Origin: Gammaproteobacteria bacterium
GTDB taxonomy: Bacteria; Pseudomonadota; Gammaproteobacteria; Immundisolibacterales; Immundisolibacteraceae
Direction of reading: 5' to 3'
Length of the DNA stretch: 10,195 nt
Assembly (NCBI GenBank): GCA_003645395.1
Contig: QNFC01000040.1
Location: 1-10,195 of the forward strand
The notes below the pieces were generated by a model, which had not been told where the DNA came from, ran no database searches, and worked only from the letters and a program-made list of their open reading frames with translations. Of this stretch, positions 1 through 5,744 are shown one piece after another. The position numbers and the translations under genes are program-made. The stretch's first letter is position 1. The number at the start of each line of letters is the position of its first letter.

Positions 1-61
1 GTGGCGGAGCGGCACGGACGCAGGGCGGCCGGGGCAATAACGGCTGTCGCGTAGGCGAGTC

Positions 62-90
62 GATTTTGGTGACAGGGATGTCCCAAAATC
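62..90. repeat. Imperfect palindrome / stable hairpin at the glutaminase remnant breakpoint
   Basis: GATTTTGG at 62-69 pairs with CCAAAATC at 83-90, and inside it GACA (71-74) pairs with TGTC (79-82). This gives a 12-bp stem with one bulged T (70) and a GGGA loop. It is followed by TTT only, so it is a poor Rho-independent terminator. It carries an in-frame TGA (70-72) relative to the glutaminase tail that follows. The bases before it (1-61) are GC-rich with no recognisable coding. It could be one copy of a dispersed palindromic intergenic repeat; only one copy is in the window. Confidence 0.6.
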
Positions 91-267
91 TTTCACGAGG
101 TAGCGACACTCCTTGGCGGCATCGTTTCGATTGTGCCCGGCCAGTTTTCGATTGCAGCGTTTTCTCCGCGTCTCAATGAGGCTGGTAACAGCGTGCGCGC
201 TCAAAAGGCAATTCAGTACATAGCCGAAAAGCTGGGTGTCGGGATATTCGGACCTAATTCGGACTGA
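91..267 (+). pseudogene. Glutaminase C-terminal remnant
   Basis: The frame ending at TGA 265-267 reads GGIVSIVPGQ (from 115), then SPRLNEAGNSVRAQKA and a final EKLGVGIFGP segment. This matches the end of serine-dependent beta-lactamase-fold glutaminases (GlsA/YbaS type: GGI-x-VPG, SP-x-L-x-xAGNS, then a closing helix). About 51 codons from 115 are recognisable of a protein normally near 305 residues. Upstream, the same frame meets TGA at 70-72 inside the hairpin, and residues 91-114 no longer resemble the family (a VGMPAKSG-like segment would be expected). No other glutaminase sequence is present in the 114 bases before it. The tail itself is well preserved, so the loss may be recent, or the rest lies rearranged elsewhere. 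I see no start codon or ribosome binding site for it. Confidence 0.7.
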
Positions 268-459
268 GCTCCACTGTCAGACCTGGACACATGACTGAAT
301 TGCCTGACCTGAAAACGGAATCCGGTGAATTAGCGGCAAACCGCACATCACGTTCGATACCACTATTACTGACGCTTTAGCGAACCTGTCAATTCATCTT
401 CGAATCGGTTAGCAGGCAGCTCATACCTCACGCCTGTAATGGTGGGTAAGGTTAGCGGA

Positions 460-2397
460 CTAATAAACCTGTTGCGCCAGCACAATCACCTTGTCGTTTT
501 CGCCAAGCCGCCACCGGGTATGCCGCGGTGGGTTCAGTAACACCTCGCCACCCTCGCGTGCCAGGCGCAGGCCAAGTGCAATTTCCATCTTCTGCTGGCC
601 AGCATAGATCAGGTCGCTAAAACTGCAGTCCGTATCAAGCTTCACATAATCACCGGCAGGCCGCAGGCTGATCTCTACACCGCCGGCGCTGAGCAGTTCT
701 CGATAGATGGGGGCGAGCACTTCCTGACGTGCAATCTGAGCCAGCTGGGCACTAACAATTTCAGAACTAACGACAATATCGTCCACACCGAGGCCAGTAA
801 GCAGGTTGCGGTTGTTCTCATCAAGCAGTTCAGCAACGGTATGCACATGCGAGTCAACCTGTTTACGCAGGTCTGATAAACGCAGCAGTATGCGCAAGGT
901 ACGGGTGTCTGCACCTTCCTCCCCTCCTTTCTGGTCGTCAGACTGATCAGCAAGCACAACAATACTCTTGAAGCTAGAAATATCGACATCTTCATAGGCA
1001 GCCCGCATCACCGCATCGCCTTCCTGAAAGGTCAGTGCCAGGTTTTTGAGGTCGCTGGTCTGGTGACCAGCTACCCGTTCCCTCGCTTTTTCCTCACTGA
1101 TGTTAGAGAGAATGGTCACTTCGGTACCACGCGACGCGTGCGCGTCGAGTTCCTGCAGGATGTCGTAGAGAATATCGGTCCAGCCGATTAGCAACACCCG
1201 CGCCGGCACCTCGGGGATCGATCCTCCCTCCTGATAGTTCTGTGACTCCAGAATGCTAGACTGTGTGTAGGTAACCGGCAGGCCACGAGTCACCAGCACC
1301 AGCTGTTCATCTTCGGCAACCTCGTACTCAGGCTCCAGATTAAGGCCGACAGCATGGCGTACTGCGCCATCACGCTGTTCATCCCAGGTAACGCCAATAA
1401 CTATCGCATCGCCTAGTCCAAACGCTATCTTGGCAACCGGGTGATCGGTGCAATCGGACATGGACTGCACGTAGAGACTGTTACCCATCGGCGAGAAAAG
1501 TTCGCTATACACATCCGCCAGCCCTGGATTGCGAACTGTCTGCACAATCACCTTGCTGATGATGCGACTGGAAGAAATGATATGCAATCTGTCCCTGGCG
1601 GCAATTTTTGCCAGCTCGTAGTTACTCTCCATGGCAACTTCTGATGTCAGGATTGGTGGCTCGCCGAGCCAGTCCTGGCGTGCAGTCAGTAGCATTATGG
1701 TTTTGATGGCCTCGCTGTCATCCGCATCGGTTGCCAGGACGATAATACTGCTTGCCCGATTGACGGCCACCCTGTCGAGTTCGCCGTGATTGCTGGGTAT
1801 CCCGCTACGCAGGATGATTTTGATCTGTTCGCGCCGGATGCCCGCAACCCTGAGCTGCTCCTGCATCATGTCAATTTCCCGCGGTGCCAGTATCACAACC
1901 TTGATGCCGGGCTGGAGCCGGGCCAGCTGTTGCAGGATGGAAAACACCTTGTTGTTCCACCCCAGTAGCAGCACGTGGTTGCGCTCCAGGACCTGCGTAT
2001 CACCTTTGCGCAGTGCCTCGATACGGCTGCGTATGGTGTTGTTGATCAGTGAGATCAACACACTAAAAACTACCAGTCCCATAAGCGACAGGAACAGCGA
2101 ATAGATCACTACCGGAGCCGTCGCGCCATAGGCCTGCTTAAACCCAGGAAGACGCATGACCTGGTTTACTGACCACCATAGCGAATCCAGAATACCGGTA
2201 TCGATATCGCGCGGGATGGAACTGATACCGCTGTTTTCTTCGGAGAACAGCCCGAAGAACATGGCTGTCATCCCGACCAGGGTGGCCAGTGTTACCAGCA
2301 TCAAAAACAGCAGAAACTGCCCGATAAATTTGTGCACAAACGCCTGGTCGACCAGGTAACGGATGTTTTCCTGAAATTTCCTGAATAATTTGGGCAT
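460..2397 (-). CDS. CASTOR/POLLUX-like ion channel with two TrkA-N/RCK modules
   Basis: This 645-residue protein probably sits in the inner membrane and controls ion flux through cytoplasmic nucleotide- or ion-sensing domains. Residues about 24-50 form a hydrophobic first helix. A pore-helix-like stretch follows (about 70-90, LDSLWWSVNQV), then a second helix (about 94-118). The linker RSRIEALRKGDTQVLERNH and the Rossmann start HVLLLGWNNK (141-150) closely follow the plant CASTOR/POLLUX and bacterial relatives (SLRKG...VIE-x-NH-x-LILGWSDK). A second Rossmann start, RVLLIGWTDILYDIL, lies near residue 402, giving two RCK modules. The canonical K+ filter TVGYG is absent, as in that family, so ion selectivity is not readable. 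The start at 2397 puts the first helix after about 23 residues; no strong Shine-Dalgarno precedes it (only CCCCGG). It is monocistronic and divergent from the oxygenase genes at 2786, with no obvious functional link. The family call is fairly firm; the transported ion is unknown. Confidence 0.85.
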   Translation of the reverse strand: MPKLFRKFQENIRYLVDQAFVHKFIGQFLLFLMLVTLATLVGMTAMFFGLFSEENSGISSIPRDIDTGILDSLWWSVNQVMRLPGFKQAYGATAPVVIYSLFLSLMGLVVFSVLISLINNTIRSRIEALRKGDTQVLERNHVLLLGWNNKVFSILQQLARLQPGIKVVILAPREIDMMQEQLRVAGIRREQIKIILRSGIPSNHGELDRVAVNRASSIIVLATDADDSEAIKTIMLLTARQDWLGEPPILTSEVAMESNYELAKIAARDRLHIISSSRIISKVIVQTVRNPGLADVYSELFSPMGNSLYVQSMSDCTDHPVAKIAFGLGDAIVIGVTWDEQRDGAVRHAVGLNLEPEYEVAEDEQLVLVTRGLPVTYTQSSILESQNYQEGGSIPEVPARVLLIGWTDILYDILQELDAHASRGTEVTILSNISEEKARERVAGHQTSDLKNLALTFQEGDAVMRAAYEDVDISSFKSIVVLADQSDDQKGGEEGADTRTLRILLRLSDLRKQVDSHVHTVAELLDENNRNLLTGLGVDDIVVSSEIVSAQLAQIARQEVLAPIYRELLSAGGVEISLRPAGDYVKLDTDCSFSDLIYAGQQKMEIALGLRLAREGGEVLLNPPRHTRWRLGENDKVIVLAQQVY

Positions 2398-2785
2398 GGA
2401 TTACCGGGGCTAATAATAAAAGAGTCTTATCCAGATGCTACCAGCCGTAAGGCAGATTAGGGAAACGCAGGACTTGTGCGGAATCACGCTGATCCAGGAG
2501 CAACGCTACCGAGGTCTTGCAATCACGGCTTAATACGGCCAGGTGTGCGTCACTCAGTAGCAATTGCGATTAATGGGACCGCCAGTATTGGTCGACATTT
2601 TCCTTTCACTAAACACTGCACAAGTGTCCCCGCAAGGTGCTCTAGCCCATCATCAGAATTTTCTGATTCCTGGGAAGGTTCATTCGATAACTGATCCAAA
2701 TCAGGGTGGTTCTCCCCCATCAAGTCACTATGCTGTGCGATGCGGCGCAGTCGCCGAATTTGTGAAAACCAGAGGAGGAGAACCG
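2398..2785. other. Divergent intergenic region, probable promoters for both sides
   Basis: This 388-base gap separates the minus-strand channel gene from the plus-strand oxygenase genes. The reading frame of the downstream gene stays open back to 2564, but that stretch has no family-like sequence, so I treat it as leader. A perfect small dyad ACACT-GCACA-AGTGT lies at 2613-2627 and could be an operator; no regulator is in view. For the channel gene, a weak TTACGG...TAAGAC pair (15-base gap) is visible on the minus strand near 2425-2450. No convincing consensus promoter, RNA gene or riboswitch is seen. Confidence 0.35.
2773..2780 (+). promoter_or_regulatory. Strong Shine-Dalgarno that fixes the start at 2786
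   Basis: AGGAGGAG ends five bases before ATG 2786-2788. The open frame reaches back to 2564, but upstream ATGs lack such a site and the extra N-terminal residues look non-coding, so this site decides the start. Confidence 0.85.
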
Positions 2786-3547
2786 ATGAATCAACCCGAG
2801 CTTGCCAAACCGGAATACATCAAGGATTTAAACGCTGACTGGCTAATAGCCCTTCGGGACGAGGTGCTGGAGCCGGTCCGTGACCGCGCGCTGGCCCATC
2901 CGTTTCTACACGAGATCGCCGCAGGCACTTTTCCGGTGCACAAATTGCGGCGATTCTTTGCCGATTTGTGCTGGACCATTATCACCACGCCCGGCGTGGT
3001 GGCTGCTCTGGCTGCGCGTACACCGCATTACGATCACGAAATAAAGACCAAAATGCTGGAGAACGCTTTTAGCGAGTGGAACCACTCCTGGGCGCTTTCA
3101 CAGACCGTTAACGCCCTCGGTGGGCCCGGCGACCGGATCTACGCCGGACCGGAATACACCTGGGATGCCCTGCCCTACGCCTGGCACCTGCGCAACTGGC
3201 AGGTGCTCTACGCCTACAACGAGCCGTGGCTACACGGCGTAGCGGCGTTTGGGGTTGGTATTGAGGCGTTGGTGCCGACCATCATCCATCCGCTATGGAA
3301 AGCCTGTGAAAAACACTACGGCCTGAAAGATGACGCCATCGACTGGCTCGCCTGGCACGGCGGCGAGGTAGAGATGGCCCACGGCAACGATGGCCTGCTG
3401 TTCCTCGAGCAGAAAGTGCCGGCTGATGACATTGAGCTGCAACTCCAGTTGCGCTCAGTCATTGAAAAAACCATGTACGTACTCGGCGAGCACTGGCTCG
3501 ACTATTACTACAATGTCGATGAACCGGCTTCTGCGACCGAAGCTTAG
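2786..3547 (+). CDS. Heme-oxygenase/TenA-fold protein, possible di-iron oxygenase (PqqC/HDO-like)
   Basis: This 253-residue, soluble, mostly helical protein has the size and motif spacing of the TenA/PqqC/heme-oxygenase-like superfamily (FLHEIAAGTFPVHKLRRFFADL near 40-61; GVGIEALVPTIIHPLW at 156-171). Candidate metal ligands are E97-x-x-H100 (SEWNHSW), E160 and H191-x4-E196-x2-H199 (WHGGEVEMAH). Heme-oxygenase-like di-iron oxidases such as UndA, CADD and SznF use Glu/His sets in the same helices, commonly with ExxH and HxxxDxxH. The last motif here has one extra residue and Glu for Asp. Members of the fold also include cofactor-free PqqC and thiaminase TenA; the second motif argues against TenA. 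The gene lies 224 bases before a Rieske oxygenase on the same strand, which suggests shared use in an oxidative pathway. The reaction is unknown. Fold confidence is high; the di-iron assignment is inference. Confidence 0.75.
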   Translation: MNQPELAKPEYIKDLNADWLIALRDEVLEPVRDRALAHPFLHEIAAGTFPVHKLRRFFADLCWTIITTPGVVAALAARTPHYDHEIKTKMLENAFSEWNHSWALSQTVNALGGPGDRIYAGPEYTWDALPYAWHLRNWQVLYAYNEPWLHGVAAFGVGIEALVPTIIHPLWKACEKHYGLKDDAIDWLAWHGGEVEMAHGNDGLLFLEQKVPADDIELQLQLRSVIEKTMYVLGEHWLDYYYNVDEPASATEA

Positions 3548-3559
3548 GGAGGTATCAGG

Positions 3560-3600
3560 AACCTTGGGGCATCTGGCTGAAACCCGGCTACCCCAAGGTT
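3560..3600 (+). other. Intercistronic hairpin followed by a C-rich, G-poor tract
   Basis: A perfect 10-bp inverted repeat (AACCTTGGGG at 3560-3569, CCCCAAGGTT at 3591-3600) with a 21-base loop begins 13 bases after the stop codon of the preceding gene. No T-run follows, so it is not a typical Rho-independent terminator. The next 65 bases (about 3601-3665) are rich in C and poor in G, a composition like Rho-loading sites. It may act as an RNA 3'-end stabiliser, an attenuator or part of a Rho-dependent stop between the two plus-strand genes. Confidence 0.5.
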
Positions 3601-3771
3601 AATCCTCCAAACCACCCCTGCCATTATCGACTTCACCCCCGCAACCACCCACCCTCGCTTATCGCCCGGCTGCGCGGCTTTACCCTGACAGTCGGCACAC
3701 CTATTGGCATTTCCCTGCTCAGCTGTTAGCTTTGCTCATCACAAATTGGGCATTCTGGAGAGGAAAGCATC
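3601..3771 (+). other. Leader of the plus-strand Rieske oxygenase gene
   Basis: No gene is visible here. The first 65 bases are C-rich. The last part carries the ribosome binding site GGAGAGGA six bases or so before ATG 3772. Because the gap to the preceding stop is over 200 bases and holds a hairpin, an internal promoter for the oxygenase is possible, but I see no clear -35/-10 pair. Confidence 0.35.
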
Positions 3772-4974
3772 ATGGGCAAAACAGAGCGGATTTTCGAAAC
3801 CAAATTACACAGTGACACCCCGGAGATGGGCGACAGCCCCTTGCCGGTGGAACCTTATGTTTCTAAAGAGTTTTTTGAAAAAGAACGCGAATCTATTTTC
3901 AAACGCGCCTGGCTTGAGGTCGCACGAGTAGAGGAGCTTCCCAATCCCGGTGATTACATCACCGTGGATGTGGAGGTATTGAAAGCCTCGATCATTCTAG
4001 TGCGTGGTCAGGATAATGAGGTAAGAGCGTTCCACAACATCTGCACCCACCGCGGCAACAAAGTAGCCCGGGAAAACCAGGGGAACGCCAGAGGTTTTAC
4101 CTGCGGGTTTCACGGCTGGGCATTTGGTCTGGACGGCAACCTTGAGTTCATGGCGGGCGAGGAGTATTTCACCGGCGATATTAATAAGTGCGACATCGGC
4201 CTGATTCCGATGACCCTGGATACCTGGAAAGGATTCATCTTTGTCCACGCCATGGATGAACCGCCACAATCGCTTGGTGATTATCTCGGCGGCATGGGTA
4301 CCCAACTGGATCCCTTTCCACATGAGGAGTGTGAGCGCATCGCTCGTTACTCTGGCACCCCGCGAGTCAACTGGAAGGTCGCCATCGATGCTTTTCAGGA
4401 AGCCTTCCACGCCATTACCGTCCACCGGGAATCACTACCTGGATCAGCGGCATCAGCCCTTAATCCGGGGGCGGCACTCACATCAGCACGTTTTTACGGG
4501 CCGCACCGGTCGCTATCTGCGTGGCTAAATATGGAATACATGCCACCGGATATTGGCTTGATGGTGGGCAAATACGGCCCCGCTTTTGTCACCTCTCATG
4601 AGGATTACCCGGGCGTTAACCCTAACCGTGACGATAGCTGGTGGTTCGATATCAACGTCATCTTCCCCAACTTTTTCTGTGATGTTGGTCCGGGCTGGTA
4701 CTTCACTTATAACTTCTGGCCGGTCAGTGAAAACGAGACCCGCTGGGTGATGGATATTTATCAACTGAAGGCAAAAGACGCCGGTGCCCTGTTGGCCCAG
4801 GAACACACCAAGGTGCTGTTGCGCGATGCCGTTCTAGAAGATTTCAGCACCCTGGAAGATACCCAGCAAATGATGGAATCGGGAGCGCTGAAGAACATCC
4901 TGGCGAGCGACCTGGAAATTGCAATTCGCCACCAGATGTATGTGGTTAATCAGTGGCTGGAGCAGACTGCATGA
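3772..4974 (+). CDS. Rieske non-heme iron oxygenase, catalytic (alpha-type) subunit with Glu bridging residue
   Basis: This 400-residue cytoplasmic oxygenase has two domains. The N-terminal Rieske [2Fe-2S] site is C91-x-H93 ... C111-x-x-H114 (CTHRG and CGFHGW). The C-terminal mononuclear iron site is in NWKVAIDAFQEAFHAITVH: H213 and H218 are the iron ligands, and D357 (LEDF) is the likely carboxylate. Most family members have Asp three residues before the first His, linking the Rieske centre of one subunit to the iron of the next. Here that residue is Glu (E210), as reported for carnitine oxygenase CntA. Such enzymes use O2 and NAD(P)H-derived electrons to hydroxylate or dealkylate; the substrate is not readable. 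The start is supported by GGAGAGGA. The 107-aa gene follows with an ATGA overlap. No beta subunit, ferredoxin or reductase is adjacent, so it may be a homotrimer with a remote reductase. Family call is very firm. Confidence 0.92.
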   Translation: MGKTERIFETKLHSDTPEMGDSPLPVEPYVSKEFFEKERESIFKRAWLEVARVEELPNPGDYITVDVEVLKASIILVRGQDNEVRAFHNICTHRGNKVARENQGNARGFTCGFHGWAFGLDGNLEFMAGEEYFTGDINKCDIGLIPMTLDTWKGFIFVHAMDEPPQSLGDYLGGMGTQLDPFPHEECERIARYSGTPRVNWKVAIDAFQEAFHAITVHRESLPGSAASALNPGAALTSARFYGPHRSLSAWLNMEYMPPDIGLMVGKYGPAFVTSHEDYPGVNPNRDDSWWFDINVIFPNFFCDVGPGWYFTYNFWPVSENETRWVMDIYQLKAKDAGALLAQEHTKVLLRDAVLEDFSTLEDTQQMMESGALKNILASDLEIAIRHQMYVVNQWLEQTA

Positions 4975-5294
4975 GCACGCCGTTACCCGCTGCGTTCACA
5001 CAACTCGCTCCCTACGCTGAAAAATGGGCGCTGGACACGGAAAGTGCCCGCCGTGAAACCCGCATGGGCTGTTCCCAGGAAGAGTTAACGACCTTTTATC
5101 AGGCGATGAAACCGGTGCTGGATGAAGCGATCCAGCACCTCAATAAATTTGACCTGGAAAAAATGCCGGACCCCGAGCGCAATCTGTTGAACACAGCACT
5201 GTCGCTGGTGGAAATATCGGTGGCAGTGGAGCTTTTTCACAATCCCTGGCCGTTGAATGCCTGGCCGTGGGAGGCTTTCTCAGTCTCTGATTAG
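4971..5294 (+). CDS. Small conserved-looking protein translationally coupled to the Rieske oxygenase
   Basis: I do not recognise a family. The 107-residue product starts at ATG 4971, whose bases overlap the oxygenase stop (ATGA), with GGAG eight bases upstream; this tight overlap argues for co-translation and a joint function. A start at 4953 in the same frame is possible but lacks an advantage. The protein has no signal peptide or membrane helix. It appears helical, with an acidic and aromatic character: a MGCSQEELTTFYQAMKPVLDEA segment split across residues about 32-53, and a tryptophan-rich end (NPWPLNAWPWEAF). No Cys pair or His cluster suggests metal binding. It could be a small accessory or assembly subunit of the oxygenase, or help dock the reductase; both ideas rest only on position. 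It is the last gene of the plus-strand set. Confidence 0.7.
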   Translation: MSTPLPAAFTQLAPYAEKWALDTESARRETRMGCSQEELTTFYQAMKPVLDEAIQHLNKFDLEKMPDPERNLLNTALSLVEISVAVELFHNPWPLNAWPWEAFSVSD

Positions 5295-5330
5295 TTATTC
5301 CCACAAGAGAGAAAGATGTGTGCAATCTCC

Positions 5331-5404
5331 CTGTAGGAGCGGCTTTAGCCGCGACACTCTGTTTCTGACTGCCTCCGGTGTCGCGGCTAAAGCCGCTCCT
5401 ACAG
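5331..5404. repeat. REP-type inverted pair (REPIN-like)
   Basis: Two 26-bp arms at 5331-5356 and 5379-5404 are perfect reverse complements, separated by 22 bases. Each arm is itself palindromic around GGAGCGGCTTTAGCCGC, the form of repetitive extragenic palindromes common in pseudomonads and related gammaproteobacteria. The near-identity extends outward (TCTCC flanks with a one-base difference). It lies 36 bases after the last plus-strand stop codon, where it could also help end or stabilise that transcript. Mobilisation of such pairs is by a REP-associated tyrosine transposase (RAYT) acting in trans; none is in the window. Confidence 0.88.
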
Positions 5405-5611
5405 GAGACTAACCGCTTTTATCCTGCCGTTTCAGAAAATACAACTTCCTAACCTGAGCTACGCCCCTATTCCATTTCCCAAACGATGGGAAAACCGAAT
5501 ATCTGCGCCAGAGCCACGGCATCCGATCTGCTCGTCATTCCCCAACTTAATTGAGCGAGAGCGATAGCTGACTAAGGTCACATATTTCAAATTTTCCGCG
5601 TCTCTGCTAGC

Positions 5612-5652
5612 AAAAAAAAAACCGGCCATCACCTTGTCAGTAATGGCCGGTT
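5612..5652 (-). terminator. Rho-independent terminator of the minus-strand operon
   Basis: Read on the minus strand, AACCGGCCAT (5652-5643) pairs perfectly with ATGGCCGGTT (5629-5620) across a 13-base loop and runs straight into ten T residues (5621-5612). It sits about 93 bases after the stop of the ACAD-fold gene, marking the end of the minus-strand operon. There is no T-run on the plus-strand side, so it acts in one direction. Confidence 0.93.
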
Positions 5653-5685
5653 AATAGAAACAACTTTGCCTGATAGTCGTTGCAC

Positions 5686-5713
5686 CTGCTGAAAGAACGC
5701 TTATTTTCAGCAG
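5686..5713 (-). other. Second 3'-end hairpin between operon stop and terminator
   Basis: CTGCTGAAA (5686-5694) and TTTCAGCAG (5705-5713) form a perfect 9-bp stem with a 10-base loop, 31 bases after the ACAD-fold stop codon. It has no T-run on either side. It may protect the transcript 3' end from exonucleases upstream of the true terminator. Confidence 0.5.
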
Positions 5714-5744
5714 TCATACGCCAGCAGTGTCATACGCAAAGGCT

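Larger units (their letters stand above)
5295..5744. other. Convergent intergenic region with REP pair, hairpins and terminator
   Basis: This 450-base stretch lies between two converging gene sets and I see no gene in it. It holds a REP inverted pair (5331-5404), a short dyad TTTCCC/GGGAAA (5475-5480 and 5488-5493) flanked by ATTC and GAAT, a Rho-independent terminator for the minus strand (5612-5652), a 9-bp hairpin (5686-5713) and a 9-base direct repeat GTCATACGC at 5713-5721 and 5729-5737. The rest (about 5405-5470 and 5500-5610) shows nothing I can assign. Confidence 0.6.

Noticed and set aside
333..344. GCGG-CAAA-CCGC hairpin as terminator of the channel gene
   Set aside because: The stem is only 4 bp and has no T-run on either strand, so chance is as likely.
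675..995. Minus-strand open frame inside the channel gene, and similar overlapping frames in other genes
   Set aside because: They lie in other frames of clearly coding genes, show no family-like sequence and lack ribosome binding sites.
2564..2785. N-terminal extension of the heme-oxygenase-fold protein
   Set aside because: The frame is open, but a strong AGGAGGAG site precedes ATG 2786 and the extension has no family-like or regular protein sequence.
5331..5404. CRISPR array or IS end
   Set aside because: There are only two arms, inverted rather than direct, with no further repeats and no transposase; this is a REP pair.
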